From NCBI RefSeq assembly GCF_002443155.1, contig NZ_CP023667.1, positions 1,922,001 to 1,986,000 on the forward strand: a stretch of 64,000 nucleotides of DNA, read 5' to 3'. A model generated the notes under the pieces. That model was not told the DNA's origin, made no database searches, and saw only the letters and a list, made by a program, of their open reading frames with translations. This document shows, one piece after another, positions 1-10,036 of the stretch; position 1 is the stretch's first letter, and every line of letters starts with the position of its first letter. This stretch comes from Alcaligenes faecalis. Its GTDB lineage: Bacteria; Pseudomonadota; Gammaproteobacteria; Burkholderiales; Burkholderiaceae_B. The translations under genes were made by a program, and so were the position numbers.

Positions 1-78
1 CTGGGCACGCGGTGCTACACTGGTTTAGCCAAAATTCAGCATTAACTAATAAAACAAAGTTATATACCGAGACCAGCC

Positions 79-1287
79 ATGTCCACGCACGCCGATCCAA
101 GCCGCCGCAACGCCTTTATTCTTTCTGGAATGCAAGCACTGGGCGGGGCCAATCCGGCTTTGGTTGTGGCGCTCAGCAGTCTGGTCGGCCAGAAGATGGC
201 CAGCAGCCCGGACCTGGCGACCTTGCCCGTGGGTATTTTCAACCTGGGTCTGGCGGTGGGCATTTTGCCCGCCGCTTATCTGATGCGCCGCCTGGGACGC
301 CAGGGCGGCTACATCATCGGTGCCTTGCTGGGCATAGGAGCGGGCCTGCTGGCCGCCGCCGGGATTTACAGCCTGTCCTTTGTCATGTTCTGTGTGGGCA
401 CCCTGCTGGCCGGGCTGTATGCCTCTTACGTGCAAAGCTATCGCTTTGCCGCCGCCGATGACGCCAGTGATACCTTCCGGCCCAAAGCCATCTCCTGGGT
501 CATGGCCGGGGGGCTGCTGGGAGCGATTATCGCCACGCAGACGATTATCCATACGCAGGATATCTGGCCGGAGCACCCTTTTGCCGCCGCCTTCCTGGCA
601 CAAGCAGCCCTGGCGGCCCTGGTCCTGCCCTTCGCCTTTGGCCTGCGCCTGGCACCGGGCACACGGAATCAGCAAGAGAAAATCCCCTACACCGGACGTC
701 CCCTGCGAGAGATTACCTCCAATAGCTACTTCATTATTGCGGTCGTGGCCGGGGTGGCTTCCTACGTACTGATGAACTTTCTGATGACGGCCTCACCCTT
801 GGCCATGGTCATGCACGGCCATAGCCTGAAAGAGTCCACGTTGGGGATTCAGTGGCATATTCTGGCCATGTTTGGCCCCAGCTTCTTTACCGGCAACCTG
901 ATCAAGCGCTTTGGCAAGATCCCCGTCACCTTTGCAGGCGTGCTCTTGTTGGGGCTGGCCAGCATTGTGGCGTTGCTGGGCATGACGGTGCCGCACTTCT
1001 GGGTCAGCCTGATCTTGCTGGGTCTGGGCTGGAACTTTGGTTTTATCGGTGCCACCAATATGGTGGTGGACTGCTACCGCCCCGAAGAGCGTGGCCGTGT
1101 GCAGGCTTTGAATGACTTCATCATCTTTACCTGTGTAGCCTTGTCCTCCTTCACCTCGGGCCGTGTGCTGGCCGTGTATGGCTGGTACGGCGTCAATACC
1201 TGGACGCTGCCGATCTCGGCAGTGGTGATGCTGGCGTTGGCCTGGCTGTACTTCAAGAACAAGCGTCAGCCCTACTTCGCCACTTAA
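79..1287 (+). CDS. MFS transporter
   Basis: A 402-residue, strongly hydrophobic protein with about twelve membrane segments, the usual size and layout of a major facilitator superfamily permease in the inner membrane. The first half carries the short charged loop MRRLGRQGG (about residues 71-79) between helices 2 and 3, the position of the family's conserved loop. No substrate can be read from the sequence. The ATG is preceded by the weak ribosome-binding sequence GAGACC. The gene stands alone and ends before a strong hairpin shared with the convergent aldo/keto reductase gene. Family assignment is firm; function is open. Confidence 0.85.
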   Translation: MSTHADPSRRNAFILSGMQALGGANPALVVALSSLVGQKMASSPDLATLPVGIFNLGLAVGILPAAYLMRRLGRQGGYIIGALLGIGAGLLAAAGIYSLSFVMFCVGTLLAGLYASYVQSYRFAAADDASDTFRPKAISWVMAGGLLGAIIATQTIIHTQDIWPEHPFAAAFLAQAALAALVLPFAFGLRLAPGTRNQQEKIPYTGRPLREITSNSYFIIAVVAGVASYVLMNFLMTASPLAMVMHGHSLKESTLGIQWHILAMFGPSFFTGNLIKRFGKIPVTFAGVLLLGLASIVALLGMTVPHFWVSLILLGLGWNFGFIGATNMVVDCYRPEERGRVQALNDFIIFTCVALSSFTSGRVLAVYGWYGVNTWTLPISAVVMLALAWLYFKNKRQPYFAT

Positions 1288-1323
1288 GCAAAGCAACTGC
1301 CGCAAAGCGACGGCTCATGGAAA

Positions 1324-1370
1324 ACGGCCCCAAAACCTGGATTAATCCAACGCTTTGGGGCCGTTCTTCT
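1324..1370. terminator. Bidirectional intrinsic terminator
   Basis: The arms ACGGCCCCAAA and TTTGGGGCCGT flank a 19-base loop. The hairpin lies between the convergent MFS and aldo/keto reductase genes and is followed on the plus strand by a T-rich stretch (TTCTTCTT), so it probably serves both. Confidence 0.75.
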
Positions 1371-1375
1371 TGCGT

Positions 1376-2218
1376 TCAAATCATCGGCAAATACGCCGGC
1401 TTGGGTCCGCGTGGAAACTGGGCATCCAGTGCCTGAATATGCTCGGGCTGCAATATCAGATCCCCAGCAGCCGCATTTTGCTGGGCATGAGCCGCACGCG
1501 ATGCCTTGGGAATCACAAATACATTGGGATCACGCAGCAAAAAGGCCAAAGCCACTTGGCGTGCGGTGGCCTGATAGTGGCTGGCAATCTCGGCCAGCAA
1601 GGCCCCGCCTTCAGAATCCGGCTCGGGGAAATCATCGTGACCGAAGGGACTGTAAGCCACCACGCTGACTTGATGCTCCTGACACCAGGGCATGACCGCG
1701 TGTTCAATCGCGCGCTCGTTCAGGTGATACAAGACCTGATTGCAGGCAATTTCACCCGGCCCCACGATGTCGTACAGCTCTTCCAGATCCGGCACATCAA
1801 AATTGCTGACGCCCCATTGCTTGATCTTGCCTTGCTGAACTAGCCTGTCAAAGGCTGCGCAGGTTTCTTCCAAAGGAACCTGACCGGGCCAGTGCAATAA
1901 ATACAGATCCAGGTAGTCCGTACCCAGACGCTTCAGGCTGGCCTCGCAAGCGCGGATCACGCCCTGACGGCTGGCGTTAAAGGGCAAGACCTTGGACACC
2001 AGAAACGCCTCGTGACGACGACCTTGCAAAGCCTGACCGATCAAGGTTTCTGCTTGCCCGTCACCATACATCTCGGCGGTGTCGATATGGTTCATGCCTG
2101 CGTCCAGCCCGGCCTGAAAAGCGGCCACGCTCTGCGCCCATTCGGCCTGCTCCACATACCAACTGCCTTGGCCTACACGCGAAACACGTGGTGCCGAACC
2201 TAGTTTTTCATATCGCAT
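1376..2218 (-). CDS. Aldo/keto reductase
   Basis: A 280-residue NAD(P)H-dependent oxidoreductase with a TIM-barrel fold that reduces aldehydes or ketones in the cytoplasm. The catalytic tetrad is visible as D46 and Y51 (HIDTAEMYGDG), K76 (VSKVLP) and H109 (LLHWPG). The cofactor-binding end is present as IPKASR. The size is typical of small prokaryotic family members such as YtbE or DkgB. The start has a good ribosome-binding site, GGAAGGA, with normal spacing. No pathway genes adjoin it, so the substrate is unknown. Confidence 0.9.
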   Translation of the reverse strand: MRYEKLGSAPRVSRVGQGSWYVEQAEWAQSVAAFQAGLDAGMNHIDTAEMYGDGQAETLIGQALQGRRHEAFLVSKVLPFNASRQGVIRACEASLKRLGTDYLDLYLLHWPGQVPLEETCAAFDRLVQQGKIKQWGVSNFDVPDLEELYDIVGPGEIACNQVLYHLNERAIEHAVMPWCQEHQVSVVAYSPFGHDDFPEPDSEGGALLAEIASHYQATARQVALAFLLRDPNVFVIPKASRAAHAQQNAAAGDLILQPEHIQALDAQFPRGPKPAYLPMI

Positions 2219-2268
2219 CAGCTTGTCCTTCCATAACTACTGTCCAAACCCGCCCCGCCATGAGCACC

Positions 2269-3937
<1,669 letters not shown>

Positions 3938-4068
3938 GTATTCTTCCTTGTCCAGCCAGCCCCAAAAAGGGCCCGCATGGTTTCCTAGAGTCTGAAAACT
4001 ATCTAATATACTGCACAGCGTCTGTTTCCTGCGGGACTGGATGACCTGCGTCAGCCCGTCCGATCCAC

Positions 4069-4074
4069 TATAAT
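4069..4074 (+). promoter_or_regulatory. Consensus -10 box (TATAAT) immediately upstream of argH
   Basis: A perfect TATAAT ends eight bases before the argH ATG. If used, transcription would begin about two bases before the start codon and the mRNA would be essentially leaderless. No convincing -35 box is seen at normal spacing, and no Shine-Dalgarno sequence precedes the ATG. Confidence 0.45.
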
Positions 4075-4082
4075 TGCCCTCT

Positions 4083-5504
4083 ATGTCATCAAACACCCCC
4101 TCCTCTTCCCAAGACCAGTTCGCCAATAAGGCCATGGCCTGGTCGGCTCGTTTTTCCGAGCCCGTCTCTGACCTCGTCAAACGCTACACAGCGTCGGTGG
4201 ACTTTGACAAGCGCATGGCCCGCTTTGATATTCAGGGTTCCCTGGCCCACGCCAGCATGCTGGCCGCCGTCGGTGTGATCACCGAGCAGGACAAGGCCGA
4301 CATTGAACGCGGCATGAGCCAGATTCTGGACGAAATCGCCCAAGGCCAGTTCCAGTGGTTGCTGGACCTGGAAGACGTGCACCTGAACATTGAAAAACGT
4401 CTGGTCGAGCTGATTGGCGATGCGGGCAAGCGCCTGCACACTGGCCGTTCGCGCAATGACCAGGTCGCCACCGATATCCGCCTGTGGCTGCGCAATGAAA
4501 TCGACATTGCCCTGGACCTGCTGGCCCAGATGCAGCGCAAGCTGGCTGAATTGGCGCTGGCTCAGGCAGACACCATTTTGCCCGGTTTCACCCACCTGCA
4601 AGTGGCACAGCCCGTTACTTTTGGCCACCATTTGCTGGCCTACGCCGAAATGTTCCAACGCGATGCCGAGCGTCTGCAAGACTGCCGCAAACGCGTGAAC
4701 CGCTTGCCTTTGGGCGCTGCCGCCCTGGCTGGTACCAGCTACCCGATCGACCGCGAAATGGTTGCCAAGCTGCTGAACTTTGACGATGTATGCCGCAACT
4801 CGCTGGATGCCGTGTCGGATCGCGACTTCGCCATCGAGTTCTGCGCCGCGGCCGCCCTGATCATGACGCACATCTCCCGCTTCTCCGAGGAGCTGGTGCT
4901 GTGGATGAGCCCCCGCGTTGGCTTCATTGATCTGGCCGACCGTTTTTGCACCGGCAGCTCCATCATGCCGCAAAAGAAAAACCCCGACGTTCCCGAACTG
5001 GCCCGTGGCAAGACCGGTCGCGTCAATGGTCACCTGATTGCCCTGCTGACTTTGATGAAAGGCCAACCACTGGCCTACAACAAGGACAACCAGGAAGACA
5101 AAGAAGGCTTGTTCGATTCGGCTGATACCATTCGCGACACCCTGACCATTTTTGTAGACCTGATCTCCGGCATCAAGGTCAAGCCAGAAGCCATGCGCGC
5201 CGCGGCGCTGCAAGGCTTTGCGACCGCTACTGATCTGGCTGATTACCTGGTCAAGAAAGGCCTGCCTTTCCGTGATGCCCACGAAACCGTGGCTTTGGCC
5301 GTGCGTGAATGTGAACAGTTGGGTTGCGATCTGGCTGATCTGAACCTGGAACAGCTGCAAAAGTTCGATAGCCGCATTGAGTCGGATATTTTTGGCGTGC
5401 TGACCCTGGAAGGCTCGGTTGCTTCGCGCAAACACATCGGCGGCACCGCGCCCGAGCGTGTGCGTATCGAAGCACAGCGTATTCTGGATCGTACTCCAGG
5501 CTGA
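4083..5504 (+). CDS. argH: Argininosuccinate lyase
   Basis: A 473-residue enzyme that cleaves argininosuccinate to arginine and fumarate, the last step of arginine synthesis, as a cytoplasmic homotetramer. The fumarase/aspartase-superfamily signature [10 protein letters not shown] is at residues 291-300. The conserved [12 protein letters not shown] (120-131) and the general-acid histidine in FTHLQ (H171) are present. The full length matches the family. The ATG at 4083 is preferred over an in-frame TTG three codons earlier. There is no ribosome-binding site, but a TATAAT lies just upstream. The gene diverges from the channel/P-II pair and ends before a strong terminator. Certain. Confidence 0.98.
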   Translation: MSSNTPSSSQDQFANKAMAWSARFSEPVSDLVKRYTASVDFDKRMARFDIQGSLAHASMLAAVGVITEQDKADIERGMSQILDEIAQGQFQWLLDLEDVHLNIEKRLVELIGDAGKRLHTGRSRNDQVATDIRLWLRNEIDIALDLLAQMQRKLAELALAQADTILPGFTHLQVAQPVTFGHHLLAYAEMFQRDAERLQDCRKRVNRLPLGAAALAGTSYPIDREMVAKLLNFDDVCRNSLDAVSDRDFAIEFCAAAALIMTHISRFSEELVLWMSPRVGFIDLADRFCTGSSIMPQKKNPDVPELARGKTGRVNGHLIALLTLMKGQPLAYNKDNQEDKEGLFDSADTIRDTLTIFVDLISGIKVKPEAMRAAALQGFATATDLADYLVKKGLPFRDAHETVALAVRECEQLGCDLADLNLEQLQKFDSRIESDIFGVLTLEGSVASRKHIGGTAPERVRIEAQRILDRTPG

Positions 5505-5526
5505 TAAGAGCTTCGGCTGGAAGCAG

Positions 5527-5560
5527 AAAAAGCCGCTCCTGTTCTAGGAGCGGCTTTTTT
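5527..5560 (+). terminator. Intrinsic terminator of argH
   Basis: The stem GCCGCTCCT/AGGAGCGGC has a short loop (GTTCT overlapping the stem base) followed by six T residues, 23 bases after the argH stop codon. Confidence 0.9.
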
Positions 5561-5935
5561 ATAGGTATCGAATCAAATTTGATCTGTCGTGTTCTGTCAG
5601 TTGCGTTAGGGTAGGGCTGGAACTGCTGCTGTCGGCCAGAAGCGATCAGTCAAAAACACCAGGCTATTTCGTACCAGCATTAAACTCACCCCCGCTTAAA
5701 ATGGCGTTCCTGCAACCGGCATTCTTATTTCAATCTACCCCGTGTCGCTTACCTTGCCTAATCCCGCCGCATTGATGCTAGCCGCCCCTAAGATCGCAAG
5801 AGATTTTCCTCATCGCTTTTTTCTCGCATTTTGTGGTTTGAGACCAGGCTAGTTAACGCTCCTTCTGTTAGTTATTGGAAAGCAATATTGCGAGCAGCTA
5901 AAGCTGCGATATTTTTAGGGAATAGGAGTTTTGGG
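5561..5935. other. Gene-free stretch of lower GC before the unknown gene
   Basis: No convincing full gene is seen in these 375 bases. Base composition drops visibly compared with argH. A short frame, GTG at 5742 to TAG at 5852 (36 codons, beginning like MSLTLPNPAALM), reads like the first codons of a real protein and could be the severed 5' end of a gene displaced by inserted DNA. This is speculative. The last bases hold the ribosome-binding site AGGAG for the next gene. Confidence 0.35.
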
Positions 5936-7030
5936 ATGGATAACGATCAACAATGGAAACTGTTCAATATAGACTCACTACTCGCAGAGATTGATGGGCC
6001 GCAGCCCGATGCATCAACCATGGATCTCTATGTTGCTGCCCTGTCGTATAAAAATTTTGACTTCATAAAACGGCGACTACCTTTTGTCGTTGAAAGCGTT
6101 ACCTACGACCTTGAGGCATGGCGAAAGCTAGTTGCCGCTGCACCCCAGAAGTATTGGATTCAAAGAAACCAGGAAGGGGTGGTGATCTACCCGCAGACAG
6201 ACCACTGCGGCTGTCTGCGGAGTTATCGCTATCGGGGAGGCTTCCCTAGCTTCAAATCACTGTCTTTCGAGTGGGTTACGATTGCCGACTGCCGAACCCT
6301 TTACAACATACTCGACACAGCTGCTGCGAAAGCTGTTTACGATGCTTGGTATAAGTGGATGAACGTGGGCACCCGTGAAGCGACCGATCTGGCTGATGGA
6401 CGATTTGAAAACACTACCGTTGCTAAGTCGTTTATTTTATCCAGTATGGGTCAGTGCCTCGCTTGTAAAGCTCCTGCTGTAGCTAGCGCAAGAACCACGA
6501 TTTCCAGCATTCCAGGGAAAGGTACTCTTATCCAATTGCCACTTTGTACAAAACATATTGAGGAGGCAAAAGAGCAACCCAGTGTGCTTAGATTTCTAAG
6601 TACGTTGTTCTCACTTTCGATCGACATCCCCAATTTCGACCGGAGTGAATCGATCCCGGATCAGTTAATCCCTCACTTGCATACGATGGTCGCGGACGAA
6701 CTCGGGGGTATGGCGACTAAAGCCGAGAATCGTGAGCGAGGTTGGCATCTCACTATCCAATTATCTAAAGGTTGGTATTGGCTGCTACGCCTGAACTCGC
6801 TGATGGATTACTCCTACATGCTGTTCAGCCCCGATGAGAAAAAACAGGTCTATCGAGCAGACTCCGCTCCGCATCATCCCGACCTTCCCTTCCCCCCTCA
6901 CCACGAGCACTCTCGGCCAGGGAAGAAAAAGGACGTCCTTTCACCAAGCTTTCTATACGGCAATCCGTTTTTTGACTTCAAGCGACTGCGCGATGTGGGT
7001 GACGAATGCATGAAAAAGCAGTGTAACTAA
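5936..7030 (+). CDS. Hypothetical protein with a possible CxxC...CxxH zinc site
   Basis: I do not recognise this 364-residue protein. The ATG (MDNDQQWKLF) follows a good AGGAG site seven bases upstream; the frame is open further but has no better start. The middle holds CLACKAP followed about 30 residues later by PLCTKH, a spacing that could bind zinc. Two other cysteines occur in DHCGCL. The C-terminal part is rich in histidine and proline (APHHPDLPFPPHHEH). There is no signal peptide or clear membrane segment, so it is probably cytoplasmic. GC content is plainly lower and codon use less biased than in the flanking genes, suggesting horizontal gain. It is flanked on both sides by gene-free sequence. 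Confidence 0.7.
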   Translation: MDNDQQWKLFNIDSLLAEIDGPQPDASTMDLYVAALSYKNFDFIKRRLPFVVESVTYDLEAWRKLVAAAPQKYWIQRNQEGVVIYPQTDHCGCLRSYRYRGGFPSFKSLSFEWVTIADCRTLYNILDTAAAKAVYDAWYKWMNVGTREATDLADGRFENTTVAKSFILSSMGQCLACKAPAVASARTTISSIPGKGTLIQLPLCTKHIEEAKEQPSVLRFLSTLFSLSIDIPNFDRSESIPDQLIPHLHTMVADELGGMATKAENRERGWHLTIQLSKGWYWLLRLNSLMDYSYMLFSPDEKKQVYRADSAPHHPDLPFPPHHEHSRPGKKKDVLSPSFLYGNPFFDFKRLRDVGDECMKKQCN

Positions 7031-7431
7031 TCTGCATGGCCCAGAATTAATGATTGCTACCCGCAGAAAGGCTCTGAACGGTTTGCAATGCTGGGGATGC
7101 TCCCATGCGATTAGCATTGAAAGCCTGCTCATCAACCTCTGATCCCTGAACACAAAGGTTTCACAAACTGTAAACGCATGAACTTCCGCTTCGGGTCGTT
7201 TTCTGCCCGATAGATCTGCTAGCGTCTGTCAAATCAACCTGAGTCAATACATTTACCGCTTCGAGCTACTTCCACTCCTGCCTGCCCGGATTTGCAGCTT
7301 AGACTTCGTACTCAGCCTCACTGCTGATACTGGCAAGCTGCCTTTACTAACTACATCGCCTGACCTGCTAAACCCTCCAGCAACGATCGAAGAAGCGGCA
7401 CCGCCTCAAAGTGCAGGTGCCGCACTCAACG
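7031..7431. other. Gene-free stretch between unknown gene and penicillin acylase
   Basis: About 400 bases with frequent stops in all frames and intermediate GC. No RNA gene or mobile-element end is recognised. Apart from a hairpin near the end (7395-7423), which may end the penicillin acylase transcript, I see nothing in it. It may be the decayed edge of the acquired segment. Confidence 0.4.
7395..7423 (-). terminator. Probable terminator of penicillin acylase
   Basis: The arms GCGGCACC and GGTGCCGC enclose 13 bases just past the acylase stop codon. The minus-strand tail is only moderately T-rich (TTCTTC), so strength is uncertain. Confidence 0.5.
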
Positions 7432-9882
7432 TTAAGGCTGAGGCTGAATCAACAGCATCGTGCTGGTTTGCGCATTACGACGAATGTCCGTATGTGTCAC
7501 ATCCATGGTTTTGCACTCGAAGTTCTCGTACAACTTCAGCTGATCTTCGTAATGCGGGCTGCGCACGCCATTACGATCCGTGAATCCGCTTTGACCGGGC
7601 GGCATGGCGTCGCAGAACTCCACGCCCTTGGCATCAAATACCACACGGTTGTTTTCCGTGCCACGGTTCTGATAGCCGGTAAAGGAAAAGGTATTGCCCG
7701 ACGTCGTTTGCGGCGTTCCCGTGAAGTTCTTGTCACTGAAGCGATGCACCGAGGTCGGCATGGTCCAGCGCTCCATCTGAGCACCCTGCTCCTGGCTCAA
7801 GCGGGCCTGCGCATTTTGCAAAGCTGTGTGCATGATTTCCTGAGAAGAGCGCTCACCAAAGACATTCACACGCTTGGGATCAGGATGGGCTTCCAGGGCC
7901 AAGGCACGCAACAGAACCTTGGTGCCCATGCTCAAGTTGATCGAACCGGGGTTGGGGCCTTGCTGCGTGGCAAAACCGGTCTGGCTATACATGGCGCGAT
8001 GCGATTCAGGCACCACCGGCATCAGGACCTGCTTGTACATTTCTTCCAGCCAGGTCTTGAACAGCACCCGTGCCGATCCGGCATTTTGTCCAGCTTGATC
8101 GTGTTCCATGCCATCCCAGGCCAGCAAGGTCTTCAACGCCGCCTGACCAGCATCATTGGCAGGCAGACTTTGCGCCAGCTTTTCCAGATGTGGTCGGAAA
8201 TAGCGCCAGTTCACATCGCTATAGGACGCCTTTTTATTGAACTCCCAGATCTCCTGCACGCTATGGACGTCCTTGTCCTGATACTGGCTGGTCAACTCGT
8301 TCATGCGGTCGCCATAGGTCCAGTAGTAAGTATCCGTATTGGTCTTATCCGGCGCAGGCTTGTTGTTCCAGTTGACCAGATAGCCCTGGGGCGGATTGTA
8401 GGCTTTGGGAATCGAGTCGAAGCTCTTGATGCCCTGCCACTCCATGCTGCCGTCCCCTTTGGCGGGCACGCGGATGTCCTGATCGGCCGGACGCTGGGGC
8501 AGGAAGGCCGGCGAGACATAGCCGATATTGCCGTGCTTGTCAGCGTAGTACCAGTTAATGGAAATCGCCATCTTGCTGGCTTGATCCAGAAACTCCGTCC
8601 AGTTGCGAGCCTTGGCCACGTTCAACCAGGCCAGCAAGGACTGCACCTCATAACCATCCCAGCTGCGTTTCTTGCTGTAAGCCGCGCCCTGTTCATAATC
8701 AAACTGCATCACGGGGCCGTGTACGGTGCGCCAGATCGTCATTTCACGATCAGCCTGACCACGCACCTGGATGCGCTCCTTGCGTTGCTCCATCGTGCGC
8801 CAGGCATTGTTGAACCAATACTGATCGGCACGCGCCGGATTCAGTTTCTCCTGGTACATATCCACCACGTCCTGAGGACCAGCAGTTGCCCCCCAGGCAA
8901 TTTCACTATTGGTACCGAACAGAACAATTGGATAAGCAAACGGTGTATTGCCCACCACATCAAAGCCCGCACCATGCAGACCGATACCGTAGGTGTAGGC
9001 CGGGTTGTACCAGCCAAACTGCGGGCCGTTGATCAGAACCGTAGAGCCATCCTGAACGCGCTCAGGACGAGTGCTCCACAGATTACTGGCTTTGGGTGCA
9101 AAGTCCGGGCCACGACCGCCCCAGTGCTTGTCCTGACGCTCCAGCTCGGCAGCCAGAACTTGTGAAGAAACATGGGCCAGATTCTGCGTCCCTGCTCGCG
9201 CCTGTGGCTTGTGCTCGGCAGCGGGGGCCGGAACCGTAGTGGGGGCGGTCGTGTCATTGATCCACAGCAGCTCATCAAACAAGGCACGGCCACGTTCCGG
9301 GCCGTGCTGTTTTTCCAGAGACTGACGCATGGCCAGTGCCGTCACTTCCAGATTCGTGTCGGAGAAGCGGTTGGCCATGGAGCCCACCCAGATCATGACC
9401 ACATCAAAGTCGGTCAGCGGCTCGGGCTGGAAATCAAAATCCACATATTCTTTGGGCAGCAGTTCAGGACGACGGCGTACCTGCTCCAGATAGGCGTTAT
9501 AGCCATCGGCATAGCCACGGAAAATGTCGCGCTCGTCCTTGGACAAGGCCGCGATCTGCCGCTGTATGGAGGCGGGTGTGAAGTTCTGCCGTACCTGCAT
9601 GTCGTACTTGACGTAGACATCCTGATCGCCAGGGCCCAGGACGGCGGCGGTTGTGCCTACAAAGGAGCGACGCGCCATATCCATCTGGAACAGACGGTCT
9701 TGGGCGACCGCATAACCATAGCCGTAATACAAGCCATAGTGGCTGTCGGCAAAGACGTGCGGCACGCCATAGCTGTCACGCATCACCTCTACCGACTGCA
9801 CCTGCGCGTGGGCTGGTGCCCACGCCAAACCCAAGATCAAACCAGCGGCCGCAACCCCGGTACGAACAAGCCCTTTCTGCAT
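7432..9882 (-). CDS. pga: Penicillin G acylase precursor
   Basis: An 816-residue periplasmic N-terminal-nucleophile hydrolase that cleaves the phenylacetyl side chain from benzylpenicillin and related amides. The signal peptide ends at AHA-26. The alpha chain begins QVQSVEVMRDSYG; a spacer is excised before SNLWSTRP, making S266 the catalytic N-terminal serine of the beta chain. N506 (NWNNKP) corresponds to beta Asn241 and Q288 to beta Gln23. Two C-terminal cysteines (VEFCDAM and FECKTM) match the disulfide known in the Alcaligenes faecalis enzyme, whose sequence this closely resembles from memory. The ribosome-binding site AAGGGA precedes the ATG. It is a single-gene unit with AT-rich upstream DNA. 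The natural substrate is probably an aryl-acetyl amide. Confidence 0.97.
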   Translation of the reverse strand: MQKGLVRTGVAAAGLILGLAWAPAHAQVQSVEVMRDSYGVPHVFADSHYGLYYGYGYAVAQDRLFQMDMARRSFVGTTAAVLGPGDQDVYVKYDMQVRQNFTPASIQRQIAALSKDERDIFRGYADGYNAYLEQVRRRPELLPKEYVDFDFQPEPLTDFDVVMIWVGSMANRFSDTNLEVTALAMRQSLEKQHGPERGRALFDELLWINDTTAPTTVPAPAAEHKPQARAGTQNLAHVSSQVLAAELERQDKHWGGRGPDFAPKASNLWSTRPERVQDGSTVLINGPQFGWYNPAYTYGIGLHGAGFDVVGNTPFAYPIVLFGTNSEIAWGATAGPQDVVDMYQEKLNPARADQYWFNNAWRTMEQRKERIQVRGQADREMTIWRTVHGPVMQFDYEQGAAYSKKRSWDGYEVQSLLAWLNVAKARNWTEFLDQASKMAISINWYYADKHGNIGYVSPAFLPQRPADQDIRVPAKGDGSMEWQGIKSFDSIPKAYNPPQGYLVNWNNKPAPDKTNTDTYYWTYGDRMNELTSQYQDKDVHSVQEIWEFNKKASYSDVNWRYFRPHLEKLAQSLPANDAGQAALKTLLAWDGMEHDQAGQNAGSARVLFKTWLEEMYKQVLMPVVPESHRAMYSQTGFATQQGPNPGSINLSMGTKVLLRALALEAHPDPKRVNVFGERSSQEIMHTALQNAQARLSQEQGAQMERWTMPTSVHRFSDKNFTGTPQTTSGNTFSFTGYQNRGTENNRVVFDAKGVEFCDAMPPGQSGFTDRNGVRSPHYEDQLKLYENFECKTMDVTHTDIRRNAQTSTMLLIQPQP

Positions 9883-10036
9883 ATCTGTCCCTTGTTTTTA
9901 TGATACTGAAAATTCTTATGAACCTAAAATATTGAAGCCAATACAAATAGGAAATCACAATGTAAAGCAATCAGGATCGAAAACAAGTAAGGGCTTGCCC
10001 TAGTCAGCGCTGCTAAATAGGAGCTTGAAAACGGAC

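Noticed and set aside
4089..5435. Long open frame opposite argH, and similar long frames opposite most other genes
   Set aside because: They mirror the codon pattern of the real genes, have Gln/His-rich composition and no family resemblance.
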